Shown: positions 33,721 through 45,472, counted from the stretch's first letter. The stretch: DNA of 64,000 nucleotides from Macrocystis pyrifera (GCA_031763025.1 JASSKH010000005.1:7685514-7749513), one strand, 5' to 3'. Translations and numbers: made by a program. The notes: generated by a model not told the origin, from the letters alone.

Positions 33721-35345
33721 GGGGGGAGAGGGGGGGGGGGGGGGGGGGGGGGGCGTACTCATTATCATGCATGGCGATAGTGCTATGACCACAGAACTCG
33801 CATCCCTACAATGCCGGGACGGAGCACGCCGGGTTCTCACCGACCAGCTAGGCATCGGTAGCATCAAGTGCGAAGCGCCGTGAGGTTTTCGGCGAGTCGC
33901 ATGAAGGGTAAGCTGCATCCTACTATTAATAAGAACCGCTTGTGAGGCGGACTTTCTTGCATAAGGATGACAGCGTCGAGTCAATTGACTAATTTTCCGG
34001 CGTGGCTAGGGGGAGGGGGCTACGTTGGATTGGGGGGAGGGTGAAACTCGATCGGCCAGCGGCAATGAGTGAGGAAAGGAGACCGCTCGCATGAGGCGTA
34101 ACTTTCTCCTTTTTGTGTGGGTCTGCGGTTTGCTGCCTTCCGCTCGAGCGTACTATTACGGGGGGTACGGGGGTCCATAGTTAACGGGACCAAATTTTGT
34201 TAGTAAAAATAGTTAAATAGATAGGTTTTTATGTACACCATAGGTCCTATTAACTATGGACCCCCGTAATAGGAAAAGCATGGAAATATATGGGTGTCTG
34301 TGTGTACCGTAGGTCCTACTAAATATGGTCCCCCGAAATACACGTACTTCGTATCAATATGGTGCAACGATAGGCCCAACCTCGGTGCGCACAAGTCATG
34401 GGCATACGTCGGGAAGTCTTTTCTCGACATCGTACTGATTCATACAAATAAAGTTCGAGCGGTCCTCAACAATTATAGCAGCGAAAGACCAATGGCGTGA
34501 AGAAAGCCCGTGGGAGGAGAAGCAGAAGGAGAAGGAGGAAGCGCGGGGGGGGGGGGGGCGGGGTACTCGATAGGAGAGATGTACTCGATCTCATGCATGG
34601 CCGTAGTCGTATGACCATAGACCCTGCGGGGGGGGGGGGGTCGGCAGGTAGCCCGATTCCCGCCACAAAGTCACTACTGTTACTGAAGGGAGTTGATTAG
34701 TACCCGGTTCAGTACCTTCCGAGACCACCCACACAAACTTCTCAAGTCCAGGGCAAGACAAGAACGCTGTAACAGCAGTCGCGCTTCAGCGTTTCACGCG
34801 TGCCGTCGTACTATTGTAGCTGCCATCACCACCACCACCACCACCACCACATGCCACCGCCACATGCCACCGCCACCTTGAGCGAACGAACGCCTCCACA
34901 CAAAAATCAAAATCGGCAACTCACTGCAGCGCGATGCGCGGGGGCAAGCGCCCCCCCCCCTCCATCTCTCTGATCCCGTGGCACCAATTCGGCTTGCCCT
35001 TCCCTACTGCCGCCGCCGCCGTGGCGTTCCCCTCGTTTACCGGAGCTTTTCCCCCTGCCCCCCCCTTTCTTGGAGACGATGCCGTGCCCCTCCCGAAGGC
35101 ATTCCACCAAATTCCCGTGCGCCTTGACGCAGTGGACAGAAACGGGACGGGACAGCCTAGCGGCCAACGACATCTGCGAGCGGAAAACCTCCAGCTGGTC
35201 GGCAATAGAGATGGCGATAGCGATGGTGGCGGCGGGACAGGTGGTCGGCCAGGCGGTGAGAGCAGCCGACGGTTTCGCACCAGTGTGTGCGCATTGGGGG
35301 GCAATCATTGCGGGGCGATCGATCGAAGAAGCGTCTGAGTGGGTT

Positions 35346-35391
<46 letters not shown>

Positions 35392-38300
35392 CGGGGCGGA
35401 GGGAGATGCGAATGGGGGGGGGGGGGGGGGGGGTGTACCTCTCCTACGGTTGGACCAAGAGGCTCGTGAAAAATAGGAAAATGACGGCTCGGGTTCTGCG
35501 ACGTATCATGTACTTCCGTGACCCAAACATTATGACTACTCTGGAAACTATCGCTGTGCTTGTGCTTGTGCTTGTGCTTGTGCATGCGCTTGTGCTCTGT
35601 CAGACACACTTTTGCGGGGCATGGAGTAATCGGCTGCTCAAGTTTTGGAGGAAAGAAGGAACGAAGGAAGGAACAAAGGGACTAGCGGACGCCCGTCGGA
35701 AGCAGTTGCCGGTAGCAGTAGCACCGTACACAAACATCAAGGTTGCCCCGTTCAAAAATGTGGGTCGGGCGGCAATGACACACCCACACGCCCCCGTATT
35801 TTCCCACTCATCACCGCATCGCGGTGGTCTCGGTCCCCGCCCTGCCCCCGGTCCCCTCCCCGACCATCCCTCCCTCCGCCCCCGGCACGAACAGGAAGCG
35901 CACTCCATTTCGTACGGTGGCCATAGAGAACAACCTTATTTCGTGCTGGTCATCAAAAACAGCCCTACTTCGTTCTGGTCACCATACATGCCAACTCCGA
36001 AAGGAGTTGCACAGACAGGTAAGCTTTTTTGCGGTACAGCATGATTTTCGTGTAGAGCGCGACGTCTTTGCCGGCAATTTCTGCTATGCATGAGGTCTTC
36101 TCACCCGCGGCCTGCGTCGAGGCCCCGCGTCGACTCCACCATCCTGAGGACAAACGTCCGGAAAACAAAACTACCGGTGTATGCCAGGTGTACCCGGGTG
36201 CACCCCATGCACTACGGGGGGCCATAGTAAACAGGACCTACGGTACACACAAAAACCTATATACTTGCCTATTTTTACTAACCGTATTTGGTCCTATTTA
36301 TTATGCCCCCCCGTACTAGGAGTGCACCTACAGTAGATATTTCTCAAGTCTCCTCACTACAGGAGGTCTATACCAATTAATGCCTTCTACGGGTGGTGGC
36401 TTATTCTCTAGAGTATTCGCGCATGAGGAGCTCGAAATATATTCCCCCGAAACATGACATCGAGAAACGTTTTGTTCGAGCAACGCGACCAACATCTCGA
36501 TGCACTACGTGGTTCCCAAAAAATATCGCACTCCTCCTCCGGTGGTAAAAATATAACGCACTCAATTCGATCGGACAACAAAAAAAAGAGCATAAAAAGT
36601 GCAACCCCTTCTAAAATCGACCCTGTGAGAAAACTGAACCTGCACCCCGATGAATAGCAAAATATCGAAAAAATAGTGTAAAGAAAACGGAAACGATATT
36701 CCAGCGACACCTACGACGGGTAAATCCTCGGTCAAGCCCCCCCCCCCCCCCCCCCGCCTAGGAAATTAAACTAACTTGTTGAAGCTGTCATCCATATGCA
36801 AGTCCGCCTCACAAGCGGTTCTTAGTAGGATGCAGCTCACCCTTCATGCGACTCGCCGGACACTTTACGGCGATTCGCGCTTGGTGCAAGCAATGTCTGC
36901 CTGGTCGGTGAAAGCCCGACATGCTCCGTCCCGGCATTGTAGGGATGCGAGGGTCTATGATCATACGACTACGGCCATGAATGAGATCGAGTACATCTCT
37001 CCTATCGAGTACACCCCCCCCGCCTAGGTCAGAAATGTTTAGGCGAAAACAAATGCTGTCACCCTATGCGTAAAATACAAGGAACGCTGGGTCCTCATAT
37101 TACTGTATTGTCTAAACGGTCCTCATGTTTTCCACCTATTACGGGGGTCCATAGTTAACGGGACCAAATTTTGTTAGTAAAAATTGGCAAATATATAGGT
37201 TTTTATGTACATCATAGGTCCTGTTAACTATGGACCCCCGTAATATTACGGGGGAGCATATTAAGTAGGACCTATGGTACAGACAAAAACCTATACATTT
37301 ACCTATTTTTTTAATAACAATATTTGGTCCTATTTACTATGGCCCCCCGTGATAGAGTGCTATAAGCTTTGAGCCATGCCCTACAGCAGAACGTGTGCAC
37401 CAGGTACCTCTTGCGTTCCGAAATGTAAAGACCGTTTAAGCACTAGTGTCACACGTAAAACTTCCTCGTATTGCGGGACAGAGTGGTGTACAAACAGTAA
37501 CTGCAGCCGCATTGCATAGAACAACCCCAGGGGAGAACCACAATCTTGAAGGTAGCGCTCAAGCGTGAATACTCACCTCTAGCAACGTAGTACCGAAGAA
37601 CGGCAGAAAAACAAAACGTAAAAACGTTTTTTTTTTTTTTTTTTTTTTACCCCCCGCAGATCCCGAGCACGAAAACCCGGCATACACAACGGTGATGAAA
37701 AAAGAGCCCGAACCAAAACAAACACTACATGTTCAGCAACAATAAATATACAGTAGTTCGTTCGTGTCAGAGCCTGAACAGAAAAGCGTGCTTTTGTACT
37801 GCTCGTACAGCAGTCGCGGGAGTTTGTGAGCATCCTGTTGTTGTTGTTGTTTTTTGCATCAACTTATGACGAATCTAGTTCGTTGGTCAGAAGAGAAGCA
37901 TGAGAACCCTTGAGCCCGGCGAGCTCCCTCACCTGATGAACCCACTCCCCCTGCGGGTGTCGGGGGTCCGGGCAACCTTGTCCAGCCCTGCCAAGCGGTA
38001 GGCACGGGAGGAAGGTCAGGGGCACCGAGCGTTTATGTTCGTGGGATATGGGGTCGAGGGTATACGAAGCAGGGCCTTTCGGGCCTTTGGGCTATTGGGA
38101 CATGGGGTCGAGGGTGTAGGACTTTTTGGTTTCTGGGAGATGGCGGCCGATGGTGGTGGTGGCGGTTGCGGCCGCGGCGGCGCTTTCATGTGCGAACGGG
38201 AGGATGAAAAAAGCAAAAAACGACAGCGATGACAACCGCGAGCGCGACGGTGACGGCGAGGAGCAGTAGCACCGAACCGTAAAACCACCAAACGCACTGC

Positions 38301-41300
38301 TGTGCTGCAGTAGTACTACAATATTACCGTGCCTTAGTATGAAAGTACCCTCTGCTGTGGTATGCCCACGCCGCGCCTTTGAAACAAGTCACACGACTAC
38401 GTGTCGTAGTCGTACCTGAAGGTACAGCGGTGACAACACAAAAATATCTGCGTTTAGCGGCTCTTTCTGAGCTCACTGCTCGTCGAGCGTACAATAAAGG
38501 GTACATGCATTCACATATTACGAAAATCGGTGGCCGATGTCATGCTCAATCGAACGAACAATCTTTTACTCTTCGTGGAGCAGCCGCTGTAACTACGAGC
38601 GAACGTGAGTGTTTCTAATCTCGACGGCGCGTTTTTTATGGACCCCCACTGAATTTTGGCTGTCAGGCGGATCTACGTACGACCGCGGTGATCTCCGACA
38701 AACAAAACACTCCCCACAAAAAATACAAAAAACCTGCATCAGAATCCGCGGACCACCAGCACAGCGGATCCAGCAGACCACAAAAGGCAACACTGGGGGC
38801 AGGACAAACGCCGGGCCACCCTCGCGCACACACAAGAGTGTCACGGCTGAAGGACAGCGTCACGGCTTCTGTGCGGTACTGGGAACCGCCCGAAGTAATT
38901 TTTTGATCTCCATCCTGTGTTTAGTATGCCTGGTGCTCTTCTTCCGCATGCGCCGAGACCACAGCCCTTCGGCTATCGCATCAGCGCAGGCAGAGAGCAC
39001 GGCGGGCTCATAAAGGCTGTGCGCACCCAGTGTCTCGGAAGGGAACGGCTTGCTGATCTATGCCCCCTGCTGTCTTCTCTGCCGGTGTCTGATGTGCTTG
39101 CTATTGTGCGATGCCTTCAACAGAAACTTCTACCTCCGAACAGTATTTATTTACACTGACGTGGGCACTCAAGGGAGTTCCTACTGCTGCTGTACGAGTA
39201 CTCGTACAGCGGACGTATTTTGATGTGTAGCAAACCAAGAACGGTACAGCTGTTCGCCGAAGCGCAGGACGGGTAGGGATGACCGCTCACCCACTGACGG
39301 GGTGGCGAGCAGATAAACGGGGGCCAATGGGGTGGGGGGTGATCGGCGTACGAGTACTCGTGTCGCTGTTTCATTTCCTGTTTTTCGTATCCACGTTGCT
39401 TCATTTTTGTTTCCATTTTTCCCCCGTTTTTTCACCACCCAACGCACACAAGTTGACAATTATACATACCATGCATGCAAGAGTGTTTAGCAACAGCTAT
39501 GCTATCTCATAGAGTACTGTCGATCGAGCCGTACGCGGCTCGATCACGAATACCTCGGCATTGACTGCAGTGTGCTATGTACGGCACCCCCTGATGGAGG
39601 CGTTATATGGTACCTTTGTGGAGGCGTTATATGGTGCCTCATGGAGGCTTGCGATACCTCTTGGAGGCGTTAAAGTGGAGGGACTATGGTATATACTTCA
39701 TGGAGGCGTTATGACACATCAGGGAGTTAAGGACGTTTACCGGTATGTACACGTCATGCGCTCGCCCCCTTTTTTGTATATAGGACACCCAAAGTAACGT
39801 AAAAGTGGGGCAGGCAACTTGAAGAAAATTCCCTTTAGGACCGCACTCCCGATTGTGGAGACAAATCACTTGTAATTAGAGTCAGAATTAGGTGGCTGTA
39901 CACTACAGTGCTAAAAGGGTCAACACCAAACACGCGCAGAAACTGATCCAAGCTTTGCCTGTAGAAGGAGGCAACTTGTATTTAGCGGCAGCAGCAACAG
40001 CAGGCAGCAGCAACAGCAGGCAGCAGCAGCAATTGTAGCCGGCCCCAGGCATAGACCCATGCTGCCCATATCTGAAGGGCAGTGCACCCCGCCCCCCCCC
40101 CTCGCCTTTCGATATATGGCATCTCACCGATCTCTCCGACGAGAGCGCGAGGATTTTCTTCGAGCAGTGCCGTCAGGTCTCGCAGCCAGCCCTCGGACCT
40201 CGAGTGGGCGTTCCTGACAGGCGTTTCGCGCGCGCGCGGGGGGGAAGGTCACGTTCTACTGTAGAAGAAAAGCATTAGACTAGCCGGTTTAGATCCGCAG
40301 CCAGCTATGTTCTAGCGCGCAAAACCGCCAAGTTCTAAATTCACGTTATCTAATCTCTTCACTTCTACGTACCAGGTACTGCCGTAATACCGTATCACGA
40401 CAACGGCAAAATTGGCAGGCGGAGGTCGTTGGCGTCGCGGCAACATAGCGCATGTTTCTCTCGTGCATTCACCGTCCCTCGTGCCGTTTGCAAGCACAGC
40501 AGCAGCAGCAGTAGCAGCAGCATCAAGCAGAGCTTTATAGGCTAATACGACACACCTTCACATGTTTATACTACCGTACGTACAGCACTGCACTGTAGAC
40601 AACAGGCATCAATGTAGTGTACGAGTCTGCTGCCGGTGCTGCTGCAAATACGTACCGCTATAATACCGGCGAGTAAGAAGGGACGCGGGGCTGGAGGGAA
40701 ACGTGCGAAGTCCAGCCATTAGGACTGAATTCCCGTTTTGGGGACAATCTACTTACAATTTGAGTGGTTTGTCCCCAAAGCGGAACTGCGTTTCTAAAAG
40801 GACATAACCCCACCCCGCAAGGCCCCCTACTGTGGGTGGGATTGGCGTCGGTTGGCGACGACGCTGTAAAACACGCCTCTCACTGCGTGACTAGACAGCC
40901 AGGGTACCGTTTTTTTTTTTTTTGGCGGCTACCACCGCTGGCGGTCAAGTTAGATCATTTTTGTTTTGTGCGGGGAGAACCTTTACTCGGCACAAGGGGG
41001 ATGATCGTATAACGCAGTGGGTATATGGTGAGGCACCGACGAGGCAGTTACTGTACATAGCAAACCCAATGCTGTCTCTGGAAGTGGCCACACCAGAAAC
41101 TAAATCAATTCATTCATGCTGTCATCCATATGCAAGAAAATCCGCCTCTTCTTAGCAGGATGCAGCTCACCCTTCATGCGACTCGCCCAACACCTCACGG
41201 CGCTTCCGCGCTTGGTGCAAGCAATGGCTGCCTGGTTGGTGAAAACTTGACGTGCTCCGTCCTGGCATTGTAGGGATACGAGGGTCTATGGCCATACGAC

Positions 41301-41494
41301 TACGGCCATGCATGATAATGAGTACCCCCCCCCCAAGGCGGGCCCACCGGTGGCATCCCACCTATTCACCCAACCACCCACCCAACCCACCCATCCACCC
41401 ACCAAGGATGCAACCCTATGCCGAACTGAAAGAAGGGAGCAGCTTCGGGAGAAGCAGCAGTAGCACCGCCCGCAGCAACACCAGCAGCACCAGC

Positions 41495-41525
<31 letters not shown>

Positions 41526-42020
41526 CCACCCACCACCAGCAACACGAGAAGCTCCACCGCTCGCCTCGTCATCCTTGCCCCCTCCCTCTGCGAGTGTAGC
41601 CGACGGCGGCCGCAGCAGCGGCAGTTGCTCATGATGTGGGGGGATCTCTGCCCCCGGCATAGCCGAGCACACTGCCCCAAACGAGAAGTTGTCGATATGG
41701 CCGAGACTGATGGCACTCGCCCAATCCTCCTCGCAGATCCCCATCGTGATATGCACCACCCTGTGCAGGGCTTGCATGCTGGTGCTCCTCTCCTGTCCAC
41801 CAGACGCTCGCTCATCGTTGTTACTGGCCAGGCCGTCTTGCTTCAAGCCATCATTCTGGGCTGCTGCTGTTGCTGATACTGCAACTATTGTTTCTGCTCG
41901 GATAATACTGCTGCTGGTGCTGGTGCTGTCGTTCACGGAGGGACCGCAGCATCGTGCCGCAGCTTTTTCGGCGGGCGGCTTGTGTGCGACATGGACGTGG
42001 CAATGCGTGTCTATCAGCAT
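29806..42020 (-). CDS. TatD-family metal-dependent hydrolase, at least eight exons
   Basis: TatD proteins are TIM-barrel nucleases/hydrolases with a two-metal site. Exons (minus): about 42,020-41,673 (MLIDTHCHVHVA); 41,425-41,403 (FGIGLHPW); 40,213-40,128 (SEGWLRDLTALLEENPRALV, then GEIG); 37,987-37,933 (GLDKVARTP); about 35,194-34,925 (LEVFRSQMSLAARLSRPVSV then HC; ends PPRIAL); 33,468-33,427 (HSFTGSVEVARDILR); 30,609-30,464 (EVFFGFSAAVN); 30,041-29,806 (MLQVVPDSQVLIETD, ending VSPSRGP). All the usual ligands are present: HxH, the Glu of GEIG, His of SVHC, His of LHSF, Asp of ETD. Junction phases agree except between the fourth and fifth exons, where a short exon is unresolved (36,143-36,105 is a candidate). 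The frame also shifts inside the fifth exon at a C10 run (34,951-34,960), perhaps a length error. Introns carry MITEs and C-tailed repeats. The donor of exon 1 is inferred. Confidence 0.88.
30090..30140. repeat. CAG repeat in the last TatD intron
   Basis: CAGCAGCAG and AACAGC on plus, just upstream of the last TatD exon's acceptor (30,042-30,044) on the minus strand, where it reads as CTG units before the pyrimidine tract. Confidence 0.8.
32035..32147. mobile_element. MITE-A, copy 10 (in a TatD intron)
   Basis: Arms TACAGGGGACCATAGTAAAT and complement. The right arm has an extra TGGTTATCAAC stretch, so the element is partly rearranged. Confidence 0.85.
33039..33240 (+). mobile_element. C-tailed SINE 3' end followed by a LINE-type 65-bp unit
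   Basis: 33,039-33,160 is the SINE-like 3' part, ending GCAATACATG then nine C with GAGTA lost. 33,163-33,226 is the LINE-type unit from CTCCGTCTCGGAAGGGATGC to AACAAATGAGTAC, then a C run to 33,250. They lie tail to head, separated only by C residues. Confidence 0.82.
33715..34006 (-). mobile_element. C-tailed SINE-like element, 3' half
   Basis: On minus: GCCACGCCGGAAAATTAG, GCGCTTGATGCTACCGATGCC, then GGTCTATGG-type segment and AATGAGTACG with a C run (G29 on plus near 33,724-33,752). It lies in a TatD intron. Confidence 0.82.
34157..34337. mobile_element. MITE-A, copy 11, plus a truncated copy 12
   Basis: 34,157-34,268 is complete, with a duplicated start (TACGGGGGGTACGGGGGTCC). 34,269-34,337 keeps only the right half (GTACCGTAGGTCCTACTAAA, then CCCCCGAAATA). 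Confidence 0.85.
34560..34640 (-). mobile_element. C-tailed SINE-like element, last 80 bases
   Basis: GGTCTATGGTCATACGACTA through GGCCATGCATGAGATCGAG and a duplicated GAGTAC motif, then a C run (G on plus), reading on the minus strand. The GAGTACATCTCTCCTATCGA terminal duplication is shared with 21,180-21,203, 36,990-37,012 and 57,396-57,425, so it marks a subfamily. Confidence 0.85.
35347..35390 (+). repeat. G44 homopolymer in a TatD intron
   Basis: An uninterrupted G run with a further G run at 35,415-35,433, upstream of the fifth TatD exon on the minus strand, where it reads as poly-C. Confidence 0.9.
36213..36315. mobile_element. MITE-A, copy 13
   Basis: Arms TACGGGGGGCCATAGTAAAC and complement, core ACCTATATACTTGCCTATTT; in a TatD intron. 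Confidence 0.9.
36755..37025 (+). mobile_element. C-tailed SINE-like element, 3' half
   Basis: It starts at AGGAAATTAAACTAACTTG, preceded by a C run. It has TCATCCATATGCAAGTCC and GCGCTTGGTGCAAGC, and ends ATCGAGTACA then C runs; it carries the subfamily's doubled GAGTAC end. Confidence 0.88.
37140..37351. mobile_element. Two MITE-A copies in tandem (14 and 15)
   Basis: 37,140-37,243 and 37,247-37,351 lie in opposite core orientation with only three bases (TAT or ATT) between them. The two share a single TA-type junction (CCCCCGTAATATTACGGGGG). Confidence 0.9.
38035..38120 (+). repeat. Short direct repeat (GGGGTCGAGGGT)
   Basis: GGGATATGGGGTCGAGGGTATACG and GGGACATGGGGTCGAGGGTGTAGG are about 57 bases apart, within a TatD intron. 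Little else can be said. Confidence 0.6.
39590..39715 (+). repeat. Tandem TGGAGGCGTTATATGGTACC units
   Basis: Five imperfect units of GTGGAGGCGTTATATGGTRCC or shorter forms are separated by CTTTG, CTCA and similar spacers. No coding meaning. Confidence 0.85.
40731..40796. mobile_element. Small inverted-repeat element (66 bp)
   Basis: TCCCGTTTTGGGGACAA and TTGTCCCCAAAGCGGAA are near-complements around CTTACAATTTGAG. Single arms occur at 9,720-9,745 (TTTGTCCGCCCCCAAAACGG) and 31,995-32,015. Confidence 0.5.
40832..41334 (+). mobile_element. C-tailed SINE-like element, full-length copy
   Basis: 5' GTGGGTGGGATTGGCGTCGG, GACGACGCTGTAAAACACGC, internal T13 (about 40,911-40,923), CCTTTACTCGGCACAAGGG, GGAAGTGGCCACACCAG, GCGCTTGGTGCAAGCAATGG and terminal AATGAGTAC with a C run to 41,334. 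It lies in a TatD intron, antisense to the gene. Confidence 0.9.
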
Positions 42021-44550
42021 GCGGCAGATCGATGGTGCTGCTGCTGCTGCTCTTGACGGTGTCGCTGCTCAACATCAGAGTAGCTAGAGAGAGTGTGTGA
42101 TCTACTACTTGAATTTCGTCGTAGATGAGGGTTTGCTTAACTAAAGTAGTTTTTGTAGGGAGGGGACAAGATCGTGATCACCCCTAGTATGTTCTCTCTC
42201 ACACGGTAGAACGTCTTTCTCCTGCTTCGGGGCGATGATCAGGTGAGGAGCACGCACAACCCCCCCATCTCTGTGTCTTGTAGCTTATATGCCACAGTAT
42301 TGCAGTTATGACTCCCTTAATTAAAGTCAGCCTCGCTTCGTGTTTCGTTGCTGTTCGAATGTTCGAACAAGCATCAGGATGCGGCTTTGACCACGTGCTG
42401 TGTCTCTCGTATTTACGTATTTACACCTGACCAGCTGTACAGCCAGCAGGAGCGAACGCATGAGCATTCGCTAAACACATGACCACATGCTGAATACGAA
42501 TCACGTTGGCCTCCTCCCGAGAGTGACGGCGCCGAGCGCAGAGGTGTTAGGATCTGTCCGCGGCGCGAGTGGCGCGCCACGAGACACGAACATACGTACA
42601 AAACGCTCCGAACGTTCCACCTCGAGTTTTGAGAACGCGTTCGTCCGCTTTTTGTATTTTCCTGAGCCTGTGTGATGCTGTGACGCTACTGGAGTCGCTA
42701 CCGAGTTGAGTCTGTGTGATTGCTCTTGATTGCTGCCGCTGTTGCTGCTGCTGCTTCTGCCGCTGCCGCTGTCGGTCCTGAAGTATCGGAAATATAGCCA
42801 TTGATAACTGAGAAGGCTTCTCTCCAAGTTTGTCAAGGGCAGGCACGCAGCCAATCCATGCGTAGAAGTGGTGGAATGCTAATGCTTCACACGTATTTTC
42901 CCGAAGAAGCTGGAGGCTGGAGGTACAATGGTTCACTCGTACTATCGTACAAGCACGATGCTTTTTTAGGTCCTGTAGCGTTTTGCCCTACAAGGGGAGT
43001 GCATTCCCAGGGGATTCGGAGCCAACCTCCATTGTAGCTCGTACAGCAGCAGTGCAGCATCAGCATCAGGAGCACAACTCTGTTGTGCACTACTAGCAGC
43101 AATAGGGTATTGCGATATGAATGAATGGACATGATGGGAGGGTTGACTACTTGTAAATATACCTATAGAAATCCTGAGGCTCATCATCTTTGGACTTTTT
43201 TTTTTTTTTCATTGCAAGACCTCTCCCGCCCCCCGTGCGAGGGCCTTCTCCCGCGGTGTCTTCGCCGGGGGGGGGCGCCCCCGCCTCGGCCCCAGCGGCC
43301 GGCGCCGCCCACGCCCGCGCGAGGCCTCGACGTCGGAATCTACCAAGGGTATCTCCGCCATCTACGGGCTTTTGCTGCTCTCTCAGCGCTATGACGCAAC
43401 GCCTCGCCGCAGGAATGATCTTTCGTCGTGATTTCTTCGGGGGCGTGCTATCCGACTTCCCGCCCCGCGGGAGCGTCGGCCGTCCTGCCGCCGTCGTCTT
43501 CGCGAGAGCCCGAGCGGGCGGCTATGAGCTTGAGATCTCCGACAAGTTTCAAACTCCCGACACAAACACGCCGCCCATGTTTCGTTGCGACGACGTATAG
43601 AGACGTCGGGTACCTCACTATTTCCGTTTTTTTTTTGGAGAGGAGCAGAGCCTCCCGAGTCCAGCGCGAGAGCCTTGCCTCGCGTCGTGATTACATTCGA
43701 GCGCAGCACTGCAGCGGGCTCTGGCGGGTTCTGGCAGGCGCAGGCGTGTAGATCGGGGGGAGGAAGGAGGAGGGTGGCCGGTGTTGCGGCCCACCATCGC
43801 TCCCTTGTGGAGGGAGGACGGTCACAGAAAGGGGGTACGAGGGCTAGGTCTGAACGGTTTTGAAAGGCCTGGAGAGCTCTCTGGACGGAATTGTATGGAT
43901 GACTAGATATTCGTATTAATACCCCAACGGTCTCTACATTTCCGCCCATTGTGTCATGCAACTTGGATCAATGCATGAGTGAGCTCAAATGGCATGCCTG
44001 GTGGAAACATAATTCCTTTTACCTTTGGCTTCATTTTCCATCACAATCGGGGCTCACTATGAATACTCTGTTGGCATCGATACCTAAAACCAAACAGCAT
44101 AGTGTGAGAAGAAAACAGCGCGTGGAACTCCTGGCGATGTTAAGACGATTGTTATTGTTAGTATTATGATTATTATTTGTTTGCTGTCTCCTCTCCTCTC
44201 AGAGCACATTTTCATGGTTTCTCGTCATAGTACATGCCATGTTTATTGGACTTAGTATTTATGATTAGCACTGGTACGCTATATCAAATCTACTGACGAG
44301 TTATACTGGCAGGCTCAACCAGCAGATAGCTACTGGCAGCTGGCAGTAAATACCGTGCCAGTGCGCAGTCCTATTTATACTATTAATAGGTACTCTAAAT
44401 CTTGCCATAATTTAGCGAAACGCCGCATAATCTGACGGAAACCCATCGGATGCGACGGGCCCCATTTTTTTCGGCAGCGGAAACCCCCACGGCGTTTAAC
44501 CTTCCGCATCTGATCCCCCCCCCCCCTATATTATATACCTGGTATATATA
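42021..44550. other. No confidently identified gene
   Basis: This region would hold the TatD promoter just above 42,020, but I see no clear element. A CTG-rich stretch at 42,735-42,770 and GC-rich sequence at 43,215-43,560 give open frames on both strands with no family motif. Confidence 0.4.
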
Positions 44551-44556
44551 TATATA

Positions 44557-44631
44557 GGTTGGGTTGGCGTCGGTTGGCGACGACGCTGTAAAACACGCCT
44601 CTCACTGCGTGAGCTAGACAGCCAGGGTACC

Positions 44632-44664
<33 letters not shown>

Positions 44665-45136
44665 GGCGGTTACCGCGGCTAGCGGTCAAGTCAGATCATT
44701 TTTGTGCTGGGAAAACCTTTACTCCGCGCAAGAGGGATGATCGTATCACGTAGTGTGTATATGATGAGGCACCCACGAGGCAGTTACATAGTAAACCCAT
44801 TGCTGTCTCTGGAAGTGGCCACCGGCGTCCCCGGTGGCTTGGTAGGTGGTCCGCGAGCCTATCAAGATCAATTTCGTGAGTTCGAGTCTCACCGAGTGCA
44901 TGCTCATAGGGACTTTTTCTTGCGTAAAATTGATTAGCGGAAAGCGCAAGAGCGTGAGTTAGCTGTACGTTCGATGCAAATCGACGAGCAGTGGGAATGC
45001 TGAACCCTATGCGCGATAAAAAATAAAGGCACGTACCGGGGGGGGGAGAAGGGACGACACCTGTGACCACGGCTTGTCCAGAAGATCGTCGAGGTAAAAC
45101 CTCCTACGAGTGGGCTGGAAAGTAAAAGTGATGATG

Positions 45137-45169
<33 letters not shown>

Positions 45170-45424
45170 AGCAGAAATTAAATCAATTCATTGATGCTGT
45201 CATCCATATTCAAGAAAATCCGCCTCTGAAGCGGTTATTGGTAGGATGCAGCTCTCGCATCATGCGACTCGCCCAACACCTCACGGCGCTTCGCGCTTGG
45301 TGCAAGCAATGTCTGCCTGGTCGGTGAAAACCCGACGTGCTCCGTCCCGGCATTGCAGGGATGCGAGGGTCTATGGTCATCCGACTAGAAGTGCGGCCAT
45401 GCATGATAATGAGTACACCCCCAC
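44557..45424 (+). mobile_element. C-tailed SINE-like element, split by a tRNA-like SINE
   Basis: The left part, 44,557-44,822, holds GGTTGGGTTGGCGTCGGTTG, a T31 run (44,633-44,663) and GGAAGTGGCC. The right part, 45,169-45,424, resumes at AGAAATTAAATCAATTCATT and ends AATGAGTACACCCCC. The inserted 350 bases are a different SINE. Confidence 0.88.
44823..45168 (+). mobile_element. tRNA-like SINE with poly(A) tail
   Basis: The head carries RNA polymerase III promoter-like boxes: A box TGGCTTGGTAGG (44,835-44,846) and B box GAGTTCGAGTCTC (44,878-44,890) within a 5-bp-stem T-arm (GTGAG...CTCAC). The body runs through GAACCCTATGCGCG and CCACGGCTTGTCCAGAAGATC, and the tail is A-rich (about 45,137-45,168). 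Two more copies, both on minus, lie at 52,798-52,945 and 63,838-64,000. It is too long and poorly paired to be a working tRNA. Confidence 0.8.
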
Positions 45425-45472
45425 CCCCCCTCCTACCACCACCCCCCCCCCCCTATATAATGTATATGTGTA

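Noticed and set aside
33379-33984. A 201-residue minus-strand frame as one protein
   Set aside because: Only a 42-base piece in a different frame (33,427-33,468) is a TatD exon; the rest is C-run and retroposon sequence.
43190-43960. GC-rich open frames on both strands as a gene
   Set aside because: No start, domain or splice logic stands out; composition alone explains the openness.
44830-44916. A working tRNA gene of the long-variable-arm type
   Set aside because: A and B boxes are present and T residues follow, but the acceptor stem does not pair next to the T-arm, and the unit continues into a repeated body with a poly(A) tail. It is better read as a SINE head.
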